21,995 bases of DNA, taken from NCBI GenBank assembly GCA_008931825.1, contig QXVZ01018522.1:1-21995 (forward strand), read 5' to 3'. The translations under genes were made by a program, and so were the position numbers. Positions 8,301 through 15,804 of the stretch are shown here, in pieces. Position 1 is the stretch's first letter; the number at the start of each line of letters is the position of its first letter. This stretch comes from Phallusia fumigata (lineage: Eukaryota > Chordata > Ascidiacea > Phlebobranchia > Ascidiidae). The notes beneath the pieces are model-generated. The model saw nothing but the letters and a program-made list of their open reading frames with translations. It did no database searches and was not told where the DNA came from.

Positions 8301-10312
8301 AGACTGAGTGGAGTAACGGCGCTGAGAGCAAGTGCAGGAAGGTAGATCGCAATTGCGAAATAGAAGACCTGGAACGAAGAGAACGTGTTACATGGAAGTA
8401 GTGATGTGTTTGGGTGCTGTGCGAAGAACTTACAGCCGATAAGTTTATTACAATTGATTCCAGCACCCGGAGCTTCCTGTTGAATCGCATCTCCAGGTAC
8501 TACAAAGTGAAAACAAGTGGTTAGCGAGACTGCCTTGTGCACACAAGGTTCCGGGTTCTAATCCCATCTCGGTCGCTTGTGTTTTCCAGAGCAAAAAACA
8601 TGACATCAATCCAACCCAGAGGGACTGGTTAGGATGACGAAATGGAAGTCACCAAATTTCAAAAGTCGAAAAAATCAAACAAAAATTAAGACAACGGAAC
8701 TGCATTAAGGCAGGTATTGCTCGATGGCGGACCCGTTATGAGCATAACGCATTCAGGTGTTGAGGATAAAAATGAAACATGCAAACAAACGACAACAGCG
8801 CAGAATGATTATAGCGAACTGCTGGTTTGTCCGTAGTTATATTTCACATTTAACAGGATAAATAAGTCAGACTCATTACAAGTGTTGGGTCAGTCAAGCG
8901 GTATTCTAATAAAAAAAGAAAACACTGCACTTGACCTCAAATATCGACGTGAGATGCAGACGTCGGATTAGGGGAACGTAATATGTACAGGCGACCACGT
9001 TTCCGACGATCCCGGACAATCCGTACCAGAGGGTCACAGTGCCATAACCGTAAGCTTCTGTGGGAAATCCGATGACAGTAAGCGCAGAAACGTAAGTTAC
9101 GGCAATCGAGAGACCAACCGGAATCTGCAACAACAGTGTTTTAAAAGTCAAATTAAAAAAGCTGGAAGAACATGATTTTAAACACTTTTTCCGTCCTAAA
9201 GTGGTTTGTAGTTATCAAGTTAACTGGAATTCTCAGCAGTAATGTTTGGTTTATGCTTACACTCCAAAACGCGGCAAGAATAGAAATTTAAACACTTTTT
9301 TTGCGTTTAGTAGTCATTAGGTTAATTTGGAAACAATGTTGACTAAACCCAGCACAAGTTTTGGGTGAAATCTGTTACAGTAATAAATATGTTACCGCAG
9401 CCATAGATCTTTCGCCAAAGTAGTAGTTGTCGGTCGTCTTTTTGCGTCGGTCCATGTAAGCGAAATATACTCCAACCAGGAGTGACACGATCAGCAAACC
9501 TTAAAAGTACCTGATTTAAATCGTAAAAAATAACGCGTTTAGAATGTCGTGTCTTACACAAGTGTGTCGCGAAATAGGGCAAACCTTAAAAGTAACTTAT
9601 TAAAATTGTAAAAATTAACGCATTAAGAATGTCATGTCTTACATAAATGTGTCCCGAAATAGGGACATAATTTGTCGTGGTTCGTTCGTTCATTTAAGGT
9701 ATTACCACTGCAATTTAGCAACGGCTGAGGCTGGAATAGTTTGACAATGAAAAAGCATTAGTGGACACAAAAATAGTATTTTTTAATAGTTCCCATCTTG
9801 GGAGGAATTTCCACTTCGTCGTAAAGTTATTCATGATAAGCGTATAGTATTTATTTTTAAGGACACCGATGGCTCAAAACAGTTTCATATTACTTCACAT
9901 CTAAAAGGCTGGGCTAAACTGCCATCGCGAGGTGATAGTTAACAGAAAAGGATTAGTAATAAAAATCTAATTTGCACTTTCGTTGCATTTAGCAGGTGTC
10001 AAGTTAAACAGAAAGCATGCCAGGTTACATGAACCCACACTGTGAAAGAAACAACCATTCGACAAGGTTTCAATATTTGCCAAGGTGTTGAACATCGCCG
10101 ATTATCGCTATGGTATGTGAAATTTAAAGTAGGTCCAAGTTTGCAATGTCTTATGTAATAGGCATTTAAATTCCAGAATTTCATCTGTTGGCATATACAC
10201 TACTTTTTTCTCCCAGTTTCAAGAAACTAGCAACCTTATGAAAAATCCTACCGATGAAAACTACTAAATCCACTGTCCCAAAATGTTTGGTACGTAAAGA
10301 TGCATCAACCAT
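2191..10312 (-). CDS. SLC5-family sodium/solute symporter, 13 coding exons
   Basis: The gene encodes a sodium-coupled co-transporter of the SSS/SLC5 family, a multi-pass membrane protein. Coding exons in order are 10312-10252, 9499-9396, 9124-8936, 8499-8434, 8368-8249, 7941-7787, 7581-7444, 6579-6361, 5873-5761, 5537-5380, 3696-3476, 2985-2879 and 2399-2191. All junctions are GT-AG and all phases agree, giving 1,860 nt and 619 residues; vertebrate SMCT1 (SLC5A8) has about 610. Family signs: TM1 region VDLVVFIGLLIVSLLVGVYF (about 14-33), the motif YTALGGMKA (about 177-185) matching the SSS signature, FDPTLPYTFWT before TM7, LMPY and PGMAGLFVSAAFSATLSTV, and the TM8 serines of the Na2 site in STVSSGLN (351-358). 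There is an NST sequon at about 493 and a charged C-terminal tail. The gene resembles the SLC5A6/A8/A12 branch most; the substrate (monocarboxylate, vitamin or other) cannot be read from the sequence. The ATG at 10312 has A at -3 and G at +4. The printed sequence contains exons 9 and 10 twice. Confidence 0.9.
2879..2985 (-). CDS. SLC5 gene exon 12
   Basis: The exon reads NPQHVQGFLATSHLYYACLS, then FLVALPVGIATSFLT. SHLYYA matches SYLYYSxxG of SLC5 before the last helix, and SFLTG matches SLITG. Acceptor is gtttcatctctatag|TAACC, donor is CTCACAG|gtagtg. A different in-phase acceptor at caag|GATTT would not fit exon 11. Confidence 0.85.
3476..3696 (-). CDS. SLC5 gene exon 11
   Basis: The exon begins GAFVAQLFSTILIGSMGVVA, the next membrane helix, then LVFGRPPEKYDFLPTTTDQC, the extracellular loop that in SMCTs has LPLSTDQC at the same place. 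A GNST glycosylation sequon follows. Acceptor is gatttggcag, donor is GAACAAAG|gtcagt. Confidence 0.88.
4280..4437 (-). CDS. SLC5 exon 10, redundant copy A (probable assembly duplicate)
   Basis: The bases are identical to 5380-5537. Either copy joins exon 11 in phase. Confidence 0.75.
4661..4773 (-). CDS. SLC5 exon 9, redundant copy A (probable assembly duplicate)
   Basis: The bases are identical to 5761-5873. If both copies were spliced, exon 10B (phase 0 out) would meet exon 9A (phase 2 in) and shift the frame, so only one copy belongs in the mRNA. Confidence 0.75.
5380..5537 (-). CDS. SLC5 gene exon 10 (copy B)
   Basis: The exon reads VMVLGIVVMAISLCIQFID, then GSLAGPLLGVYTLGLFLPW. GxxxGPxLGxxxLGxxxPxxN is a hallmark of SLC5A5/A6/A8. 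Acceptor is cgacgtttgcag|TTATGG, donor is ACAATC|gtaagt. Confidence 0.88.
5761..5873 (-). CDS. SLC5 gene exon 9 (copy B)
   Basis: The exon reads (S)TVSSGLNACGALILEDF, then ISPCFPNLSEIKRLAISKIT. It is TM8, with the serines that line the Na2 sodium site in LeuT-fold carriers, followed by the EDF...P loop. Acceptor is ttccacag|CACAG, donor is AATAACAG|gtcagg. It follows exon 8 directly and fits its phase. Confidence 0.88.
6361..6579 (-). CDS. SLC5 gene exon 8
   Basis: Seventy-two full codons include GCDPIKTGEIEKPDQLMPYL, then RSIPGMAGLFVSAAFSATL. PDQLMPY and PGxxGLFxxxxFS are strongly conserved in SLC5. Acceptor is tttttacag|CGCTG, donor is GCTAAG|gtacat. Confidence 0.92.
6995..7394. mobile_element. 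hAT-like non-autonomous element (MITE)
   Basis: An 8-base target duplication CTAAAAAC (6987-6994 and 7395-7402) flanks 400 bases. The ends are TTAGGGATTAGCC and, on the other strand, CAGGGATGGGTC, which resemble degenerate hAT terminal repeats. The interior has GC-rich palindromic stretches built on GAGCACCGAGC. There is no transposase reading frame. It sits in SLC5 intron 7. Confidence 0.7.
7444..7581 (-). CDS. SLC5 gene exon 7
   Basis: The exon reads FVFDPTLPYTFWTIMIGQGF, then AWCTIGTSQPIAQRFMACRS. FDP, FWT and the QRFMAC stretch match FDxDPxxRHTFWT and QRxxxC of SLC5. Acceptor is tttttttgcag, donor is AGAAT|gtaagg. A hAT-like element begins 42 bases beyond the donor. Confidence 0.9.
7787..7941 (-). 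CDS. SLC5 gene exon 6
   Basis: The exon starts GGMKAVIWTDALQAFIMGGG, the most conserved SLC5 segment, and ends in the extracellular loop VWAALERGERLTAI. Acceptor is ttattaag|GGTGGC, donor is ATCAA|gtaagt. Confidence 0.9.
8249..8368 (-). CDS. SLC5 gene exon 5
   Basis: Forty codons encode VFYFAIAIYLPALALSAVT and then NVVMITLVCTFYTAL. The first part matches the conserved YxPALAL helix and the second ends in the YTAL half of the SSS signature. Acceptor is cgttccag, donor is GCTTTG|gtgagt. Confidence 0.9.
8434..8499 (-). CDS. SLC5 gene exon 4
   Basis: Twenty-two codons read YLEMRFNRKLRVLE, then SIVINLSA. This is the YLxxRFNKxxR loop of SLC5 carriers between two membrane segments. Acceptor is ctttgtag, donor is TCGGCT|gtaagt. 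Confidence 0.88.
8514..8578 (+). mobile_element. tRNA-like SINE remnant
   Basis: A D-arm-like AGTGGTTAGCGAG is followed by an anticodon-arm-like stem CCTTG/CAAGG and a B box GGTTCTAATCC (8554-8564). The 5' acceptor strand is missing and the anticodon loop is one base short, so it is not a functional tRNA gene. No clear target duplication is visible. It lies in SLC5 intron 3. Confidence 0.45.
8936..9124 (-). CDS. SLC5 gene exon 3
   Basis: There are 63 codons from IPVGLSIAVTYVSALTVIGF to RLHLTSIFE, covering TM2 and TM3. Acceptor is ttgttgcag|ATTCC, donor is TTTGAG|gtcaag, both phase 0. PTEAYGYGT corresponds to the PAEVYRYG stretch of SLC5 proteins. Confidence 0.9.
9396..9499 (-). CDS. SLC5 gene exon 2
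   Basis: The exon reads LLIVSLLVGVYFAYMDRRKK, then TTDNYYFGERSMAA. It covers the rest of TM1 and the family's basic loop ending in the GxRSM motif. Acceptor cttttaag|GTTTG is weak in pyrimidines; donor is GCTGCG|gtaaca. The acceptor lies inside an old 85-base tandem repeat. Confidence 0.85.
9494..9663. repeat. Diverged 85-base tandem repeat over the exon 2 splice acceptor
   Basis: Unit 1 (9494-9578) and unit 2 (9579-9663) both begin GCAAACCTTAAAAGTA and end GAAATAGG, with scattered substitutions between. On the minus strand each unit carries cttttaag|GTTTGC, so the acceptor of exon 2 exists twice. Confidence 0.8.
10252..10312 (-). CDS. SLC5 gene exon 1 (start codon)
   Basis: CCACAATGG sets the start. 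The exon reads MVDASLRTKHFGTVDLVVFI plus one G and ends at ATCG|gtagga. It supplies the N-terminus and the first half of TM1, and its phase (one base over) fits exon 2 exactly. Confidence 0.8.
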
Positions 10313-10746
10313 TGTGGTTTTTCCAGTCTAGAGTTTACAGCAAATTCCTAAACAAGTTTTTTTAAAGGCAAACCTGTTTAGACAAAAGTTTAAACTAGTT
10401 ATGTTGACATTTTAACAAAAAAAAATAACACTTGGCAACTTAATAATTCTGTTGAAAAAATGGTGCTGTTTACGTTTAAAGCTGTATGATGATCGTCTGC
10501 CAACCCCAACATAAACAATCGCTATTTTACGCGTATGCACGCATTTTCTGCATCTGCATAAACACGAGTAGCCTTAAAGTACAAAGTCAAAATCGTTCTT
10601 TCTTTCCTTTAAAACCTCAAAAAACGAACCAACTTAGAATGAATGTTTTCCAATTATACGAGCTTAACGGTGAATTCAATTTCAACTATTTCATTTTTTA
10701 CCCTTGCACCGTTTAGTTTTTCTGTAAGTTACAACAACCTTACGTC

Positions 10747-10929
10747 TTACTTCGACACATTAAAATCGTAAGCGAACTGCTTCGTTGCAACGGGCAAGGG
10801 ACGAACTTGTTTGCGACTGGAACGTCTCCATCCGCGATGTTTGTTCATCAGATTTTCTCGCTGTGACTGCGGTAGCCCAATTTGTCGAACCAAATGCTGT
10901 GTTTGAACTTGATAAGGTGTGAATGACAT
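10747..10929 (-). CDS. Candidate 60-residue reading frame or terminal exon
   Basis: An ATG-to-TAA frame begins MSFTPYQVQTQHLVRQIGLP and later has NKHRGWRRSSRKQVRPLPV; it is basic and polar with no membrane segment. A splice-like acceptor (cttccatttatgtag|GATCTGC) lies just before the ATG, so it could be a last exon of a minus-strand gene. It lies about 430 bases upstream of the SLC5 start. I do not recognise it; codon use looks more protein-like than its surroundings. Confidence 0.35.
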   Translation of the reverse strand: MSFTPYQVQTQHLVRQIGLPQSQRENLMNKHRGWRRSSRKQVRPLPVATKQFAYDFNVSK

Positions 10930-12678
10930 TGCAGATCCTACATAAATGGAAGCATTTATGTATAATACCTAGTTTGTTGCTTAAAATGCATTTTAAAAAA
11001 CGAACTGGAATTTTTAAAATACGGGCCAAATGCGTAGCTTTGTTTATGTGTTTTTTCCCGTTTCTTGCTATCAGTCTTAACTTCAAAGAAAATACATTAA
11101 ATACAAAAAACACTTTACTGGCCCAATGCACTAAAAAATAAAACAGACAAACTGAAAAATGCCATCATTTCCTGTGTGTGTCGATGGCGGATATTAAAAG
11201 AATTTCAAAAAAATTACCACTGGTGGGATCACACCAAACACAATGCAAGCACATCAGGTACTCTGGTAACAAAAAAACCATCAATAAACTACATGTCTTC
11301 ACTAAACACTTACCGACTAACACAGAACACTTTTCATTCCGCATGGTCACTCCTTTACATTTTAAGCATTGAAAATACAATTTAAACAGAGAGCAAAAGT
11401 AAACCCACCCCACTTCGCCACGTTGTACAGCAAATGAACCAGTCATTTTTTTATGCCTGACAAACAATGGCATTCCAATTAAACTGTTGCGCATAGTGCG
11501 TATTGTTACGTTGCAATATAGCTAGTGGCGGGAAAAGAAACCAAGAGCTATACCAATGCTTGCTTGCGAAATGGGGCGTTTACTGCCAGATCTTTTCGTG
11601 TTGTGAAACCTAACAAAAAAATAGTTTGATATTGGTGTATTATAACATTTGTGTCGTATTGCCGCAAACCTATTAGGTTGCAGCAAATACAGTCACCACC
11701 TCTGCAAGTCAAGGATGGGGGATTTCCGCACAGACTCACGCTTTGCGGAAAACCAGCCATGCATTTTGGCGCTATATATGCAACAACAAAATGTGACAAA
11801 ATATTTACACAACAAGGCAATATTCCAGGCCACCAGCTTGGAAACAAAAACGCGACATGTAGTGCATAGATGCCTTGCATAATGCCGTTATCTTCCCAAA
11901 TGTTCGCTCAAAACACGGTTTATGTCAGTGATGGATGTTAGAACCGCCAATTTTGCAACTTAAATTGACATTGTTGTGCAATGACACCAAGCCACGACTT
12001 TGGCGCGTGAATTTCTGCACGTCCGCAAAAGGAGAACAAGATTGCCATCAATGAAACTTGGTAGCCGCGGTACCTCTGAATCTAAACCAAACAAAACCAG
12101 GCGAGATTAAAAGATGCCCGACAAATATCTTTTTTAATATGATGTAACAACAGAGGCTGGCCTATAGGCGGTTATCTTACTGAACATTAGTAACATATAG
12201 GACACATTTTTTTAAATGTTGGACTTTACAACGGGAACATAACTTGCATAATTGCTGATTATATGGGGCTTTTATAATGTCAGGCTAATATGTACAACCA
12301 ACTCGTCAAAGCCATATATAGCAGCTATTGATAAACAAACGTTTAGACTTAAGTAATTTGATGGACGGATAGCACGCTATCAACTACATTGGGGATTTAG
12401 CGGTGCATTAATTGTCCTACATCATGTTTGTCTGGCTTTTCACATGTAAGCCTTTTTCAAACAACGTAAGGTAATTTTAACCACACGAATTTCACGCATA
12501 AAAATGTCGAATGTATCCCTTTGCTTATTTATACAAAGTGACAAAACTTTCCTAGTTTAGAGACCGACCTACGTGCGTCACCAAAACGTTAAAACATTGT
12601 TTTGCGGGCCAGTAGGAAACGGTATGTAATCTTTAATTTAATCTCAATTTCGACATGAGAAGCGCAATAACACCACAC

Positions 12679-12731
12679 CCCGCCAAAAACACCAGTTGTT
12701 GGAGTTTTGACACGTGCCTGCACTTCATCTT
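12679..12731 (-). CDS. Possible small exon
   Basis: Between acceptor caattacag|AAGATG and donor GGCGGG|gtgtgg the frame reads DEVQARVKTPTTGVFGG. It is GC-richer than its surroundings. No partner exon with matching phase was found, so this is weak. Confidence 0.2.
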
Positions 12732-14407
12732 CTGTAATTGGTCTCAATTACGGGGTGCAACGTGCATTTTGCAGGTTCGAAATGTTGTATAATAGAGTTT
12801 ACTTTCTCTAGGGACAATGTTAGCTTTTGTATTGTGTGGAGAACCTTTAGTAAACGCAAAGCATGAAACGGAAATGCGGCAAGGGGCGTTGTTTCAATTT
12901 GCATTGAAGCGAGTGTAATTACACAATAATTAGCGCATAATTCATTTCGGGAATTAGGGAAATTCGAAAATTGGTGGTACTTCTTTTACTTGTATGCGTT
13001 GGCTTTTCTTCAAAATGCACCTATAATTGGTATGCACCTACAAATTTGGCCGACCTGGGTTGGCGGGTATTCATTACGTATTCCAGGTTTCGTCAGGCAA
13101 AGTTTTAAAGATACTGTATTGAGCAATTAATTTTGTGTCTTTTTTAAGAATATATGGCAAATACACTAAATATTGTTTAACTCAATTGATATAATCCGTT
13201 TATCCCCTACAAGCTACGTTTGTAAATGTCTCTTTTCAANTGTCGTCTTTATGTGCAGTATAACCACGGAAACAACATTTTTGTGCTTTTGCTGGTATTT
13301 GATTTTCGTAACGCGTACTTACGCAGATACACATAAATTGCCTAAGGCGTTTTTCCTTGCGACAAATATCGTGTTTTTAAGTTGTGCCTACGGCATTACC
13401 TCACCTGTAAAATATGACGCTATTTTAAACACAACTTAAGTGAAGAACAAAGATACAGAGAAAAATGATGTTTGAGTATACTGTTAACGACCATGCTAAC
13501 TTTCACTACAAATTTCTATTTTATTTCAAGAGTTTTACAATACAATAAACTTGTTTTGAACAAATACTCACGTGAATTCAATGAAATTTAGCTCTTATGC
13601 CTTCCATCTCAACACTTTTGGTTTGTTGTGTGCTACGCAATCAAGGTTGGCAAATGTGCTGACAATTTAAACAGCAAACACAATTTAAACCCTAAACCAA
13701 TTTACAAAAATCGAATGCTTTGTTTGACTATACCTGACATACAAACAAACCAAAAAGATCACGATACAACAAAGCGATAAAATACTGCTATTGCTTTGTT
13801 GTATTGTTCAAAACACAATTTGACTTGTTGCGTTGTAACTGAAAACGTCAAAACGCACAGGTGAGCGATTTGTGCCACCTGTTCCAGAAAGGAGCAAAGG
13901 CGCTGATTGAACACGTCCTTGCGGCGCTTTTGAGATGCCAAATGCAGAGGCGCTTATTAGCATTTGGTGTAGACATAAGTTTGTTTTAATAGTTTTACCT
14001 TATACTCCTCGGCGCCTCAAAATTCACGTTCAACTTAAACCAAATTAAACATCATATCTAAACTTTATGCCAAATACGTATAATGTGGGCTACTTACCGA
14101 CGAACTAAAGTACCAAACGAAACGATTTAACGTTCAGGACATTAATAACAATAACTTCAACGAACAAAGGTATATCAGTGCCGAAACCGTCCTGAACCAC
14201 AATTGCATAATACAGACATCAGTTCTGAATAAACTATGATAGAGATAAAGCTTACTACACACTCAAATCAGTCTGTGTAACTCTTATTGCGAAAAATAAA
14301 CATCGATTTCGCCAAACATATGGCATCATCAGTTTTTATGCAAATCGAATTTCATGTACAAAATGCGAAATATTAATTTAGTTTAAATCAGTGACTTTTG
14401 TTTGCAG

Positions 14408-14879
14408 TTTTGTGTCTCTACTGCCAAGCAGAACGCAAGTGTGGGAGCTCATTCATTCGCGCTTTCGGGTGACACGGACCCATGTCAGACAGAAAGAACC
14501 GAGTTCTTCAAACCGTTGTGTAAATCGTTATGCTCGTTGCTTACCAATTGTCGTGTGTTAAAACTTAAAGAGAAGAGCTTTTGATATTTCTATGTTTAAT
14601 ACGTTGTAATTAAATATAATGATTTGCGCAGCCTGGGAGCTTTACCTCGCACATAAATGTAATTACAACTTTTTGCATTTTCTTGTGTCAATTTTTTTCT
14701 ATGAAACTTGTCTTGCCCTGCCCTTGTTCCTTTTGATGTTATTTGTTAATAAAGTTCGAACGCAGCTTCTAACAAGACGCGATACGTTACAAAACGACCG
14801 AGAGGCATTTTATATCGATGATAAGCAAATGTCACTACAGGTCAAAAAGGTTCTCCCTGCACCCAGACATATGACGTAG
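14408..14879 (+). CDS. Possible two-exon plus-strand gene end
   Basis: Exon 14408-14519 (acceptor gacttttgtttgcag|TTTTG, donor CCGTTGT|gtaaat) ends one base into a codon, and exon 14755-14879 (acceptor ttaataaag|TTCGAAC) begins with the two missing bases. The joined frame runs through DTDPCQTERTEFFKPLF, RTQLLTRRDTLQNDREAFYI and KKVLPAPRHMT to TAG at 14877. The upstream part and function are unknown. The first exon is open in other frames too, so the call rests on the phase match and the strong acceptor. Confidence 0.3.
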
Positions 14880-15273
14880 TTTACCTAACAATTCTGTCAT
14901 CTTTGAGCCAGATTATTGATAAAACAAGGTTTGAGCCATCAGTCTCCACTTCTGATCAGTGCACGGCGGGGCATTTTTAGCTCCTTGAAATTCTGCTCGA
15001 TTTATTTTACGTATAGGGGCATTTTTTTCGCGCTTTAATGTTTGCACTGCCATCTTGTGTTTGAAATCGTATCAACGAGGAACTGCATCTTTGTACGTCT
15101 GATCAACCCAAAACACAGTGTTTTCTCGTCAGTGCCGGTTTGCTTTGTGTTGCAATAGCATTGATAATTTTGAATAACTTGTTCTAAATCCATTTCAAGT
15201 GTTATTTGGAATGCGCATGTGTTAGCAAAATATAACAGTTGACGTTAATGGCCGAACCGCTGTTAAATACATC

Positions 15274-15560
15274 AGTTGTCGGCTGGTATGTTGGAGAGCA
15301 ACCCGTATACCCCTCCTGATGTCTCCCAGTTCCATCGAAGTTCTGGCCACCCCTGCAGCACAAGCCTCGTCATGTCCCTTAGGTTTCCTTATCACTCGCT
15401 TATGAAAGTGCGACAAAGCAGCGGTGCAATTCCCAGTGAACTCCAGTAGCTGGGCATGTTCCTTCGTAATGAAAGGTATCTGATCGGGATCGAGTGTGTT
15501 AGCGAGTTTCAAGGCCGTTTCTCAATGGACGAGGTCACGACGCATCTCCAGCTGTTGAAT
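15274..15560 (-). pseudogene. WDR19: WDR19/IFT144-like fragment with an in-frame stop
   Basis: Read on the minus strand, an acceptor-like aacattcaacag is followed by LEMRRDLVH, a TGA, and then ETALKLANTLDPDQIPFITK, EHAQLLEFTGNCTAALSHF, HDEACAAGVARTSMELGDIRRG and a short tail. This follows the central TPR-like region of WDR19 (IFT144), a core subunit of the IFT-A complex of cilia, which from memory has EMRRDLQHW, PDQIPFISKE, LEFTGDY and HDEACLAGVA at these places; TGA stands where that family has Trp. Similarity ends near 15274 without a good donor, and no neighbouring WDR19 exons are seen. The fragment lies about 115 bases beyond the SLC2A-like stop and about 20 bases from the N at 15576. It may be a decayed duplicate, or a real exon with a base error at a contig end. 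Confidence 0.7.
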
Positions 15561-15675
15561 GTTGTTCTTGGGTCTNCAGCAAAAAGCTATGTATTTGAAC
15601 AAAGTATCGTTTTTGATATTAGGCAATGTCTAGGACCTAACGGCTTGTGATAATTTTCCAAATTTTTACTTTGCT

Positions 15676-15804
15676 TCATTTAAACTTTGCCTGAATTTCT
15701 TCTGCGGTCTTTCCGTTCGTTTCCGGTAGAAATAACAGCATGAATATGAGGAAAAAGATGCTGCAACCCAACCAGATTGTTAAGTTGTAGGCTCCCAGGT
15801 ATAA
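15676..15804 (-). CDS. SLC2A-like exon 10 (C-terminus and stop)
   Basis: TM12 (LYLGAYNLTIWLGCSIFFLI, FMLLFL) is followed by PETNGKTAEEIQAKFK and TGA. PETxGxTxxEI is the classic sugar-porter C-terminal motif. Acceptor is cttttag|TTATAC. The tail after the motif is unusually short. Confidence 0.92.
   Translation of the reverse strand, partial: LYLGAYNLTIWLGCSIFFLIFMLLFLPETNGKTAEEIQAKFK

Larger units (their letters stand above)
10313..15273. other. Intergenic region between the two transporter genes
   Basis: Apart from the candidate frames at 10747-10929, 12679-12731 and 14408-14879, I see no supported gene. The stretch is AT-rich with GC-richer patches at about 11690-11780 and 13840-13960 that are open in several frames but lack a convincing exon structure. 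A single N at 13240 marks a further contig join, without a flanking duplication that I can see. The SLC5 promoter should lie just above 10312. Confidence 0.5.

Noticed and set aside
9716-9760. Possible SLC5 first exon with donor GCAGTG|gtaata
   Set aside because: Its phase does not fit exon 2 and it lacks the TM1 start; 10312-10252 fits on both counts.
11649-11882. Plus-strand frames around a GC-richer patch
   Set aside because: Two overlapping frames are open, neither with convincing splice sites or family similarity.
13173-13439. Plus-strand reading frame over the N at 13240
   Set aside because: Composition is that of translated AT-rich intergenic DNA and it spans a contig join.
13759-13964. 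GC-richer patch open on both strands, possibly an exon
   Set aside because: Frames on both strands look equally protein-like, splice sites are weak and no partner exon was found.
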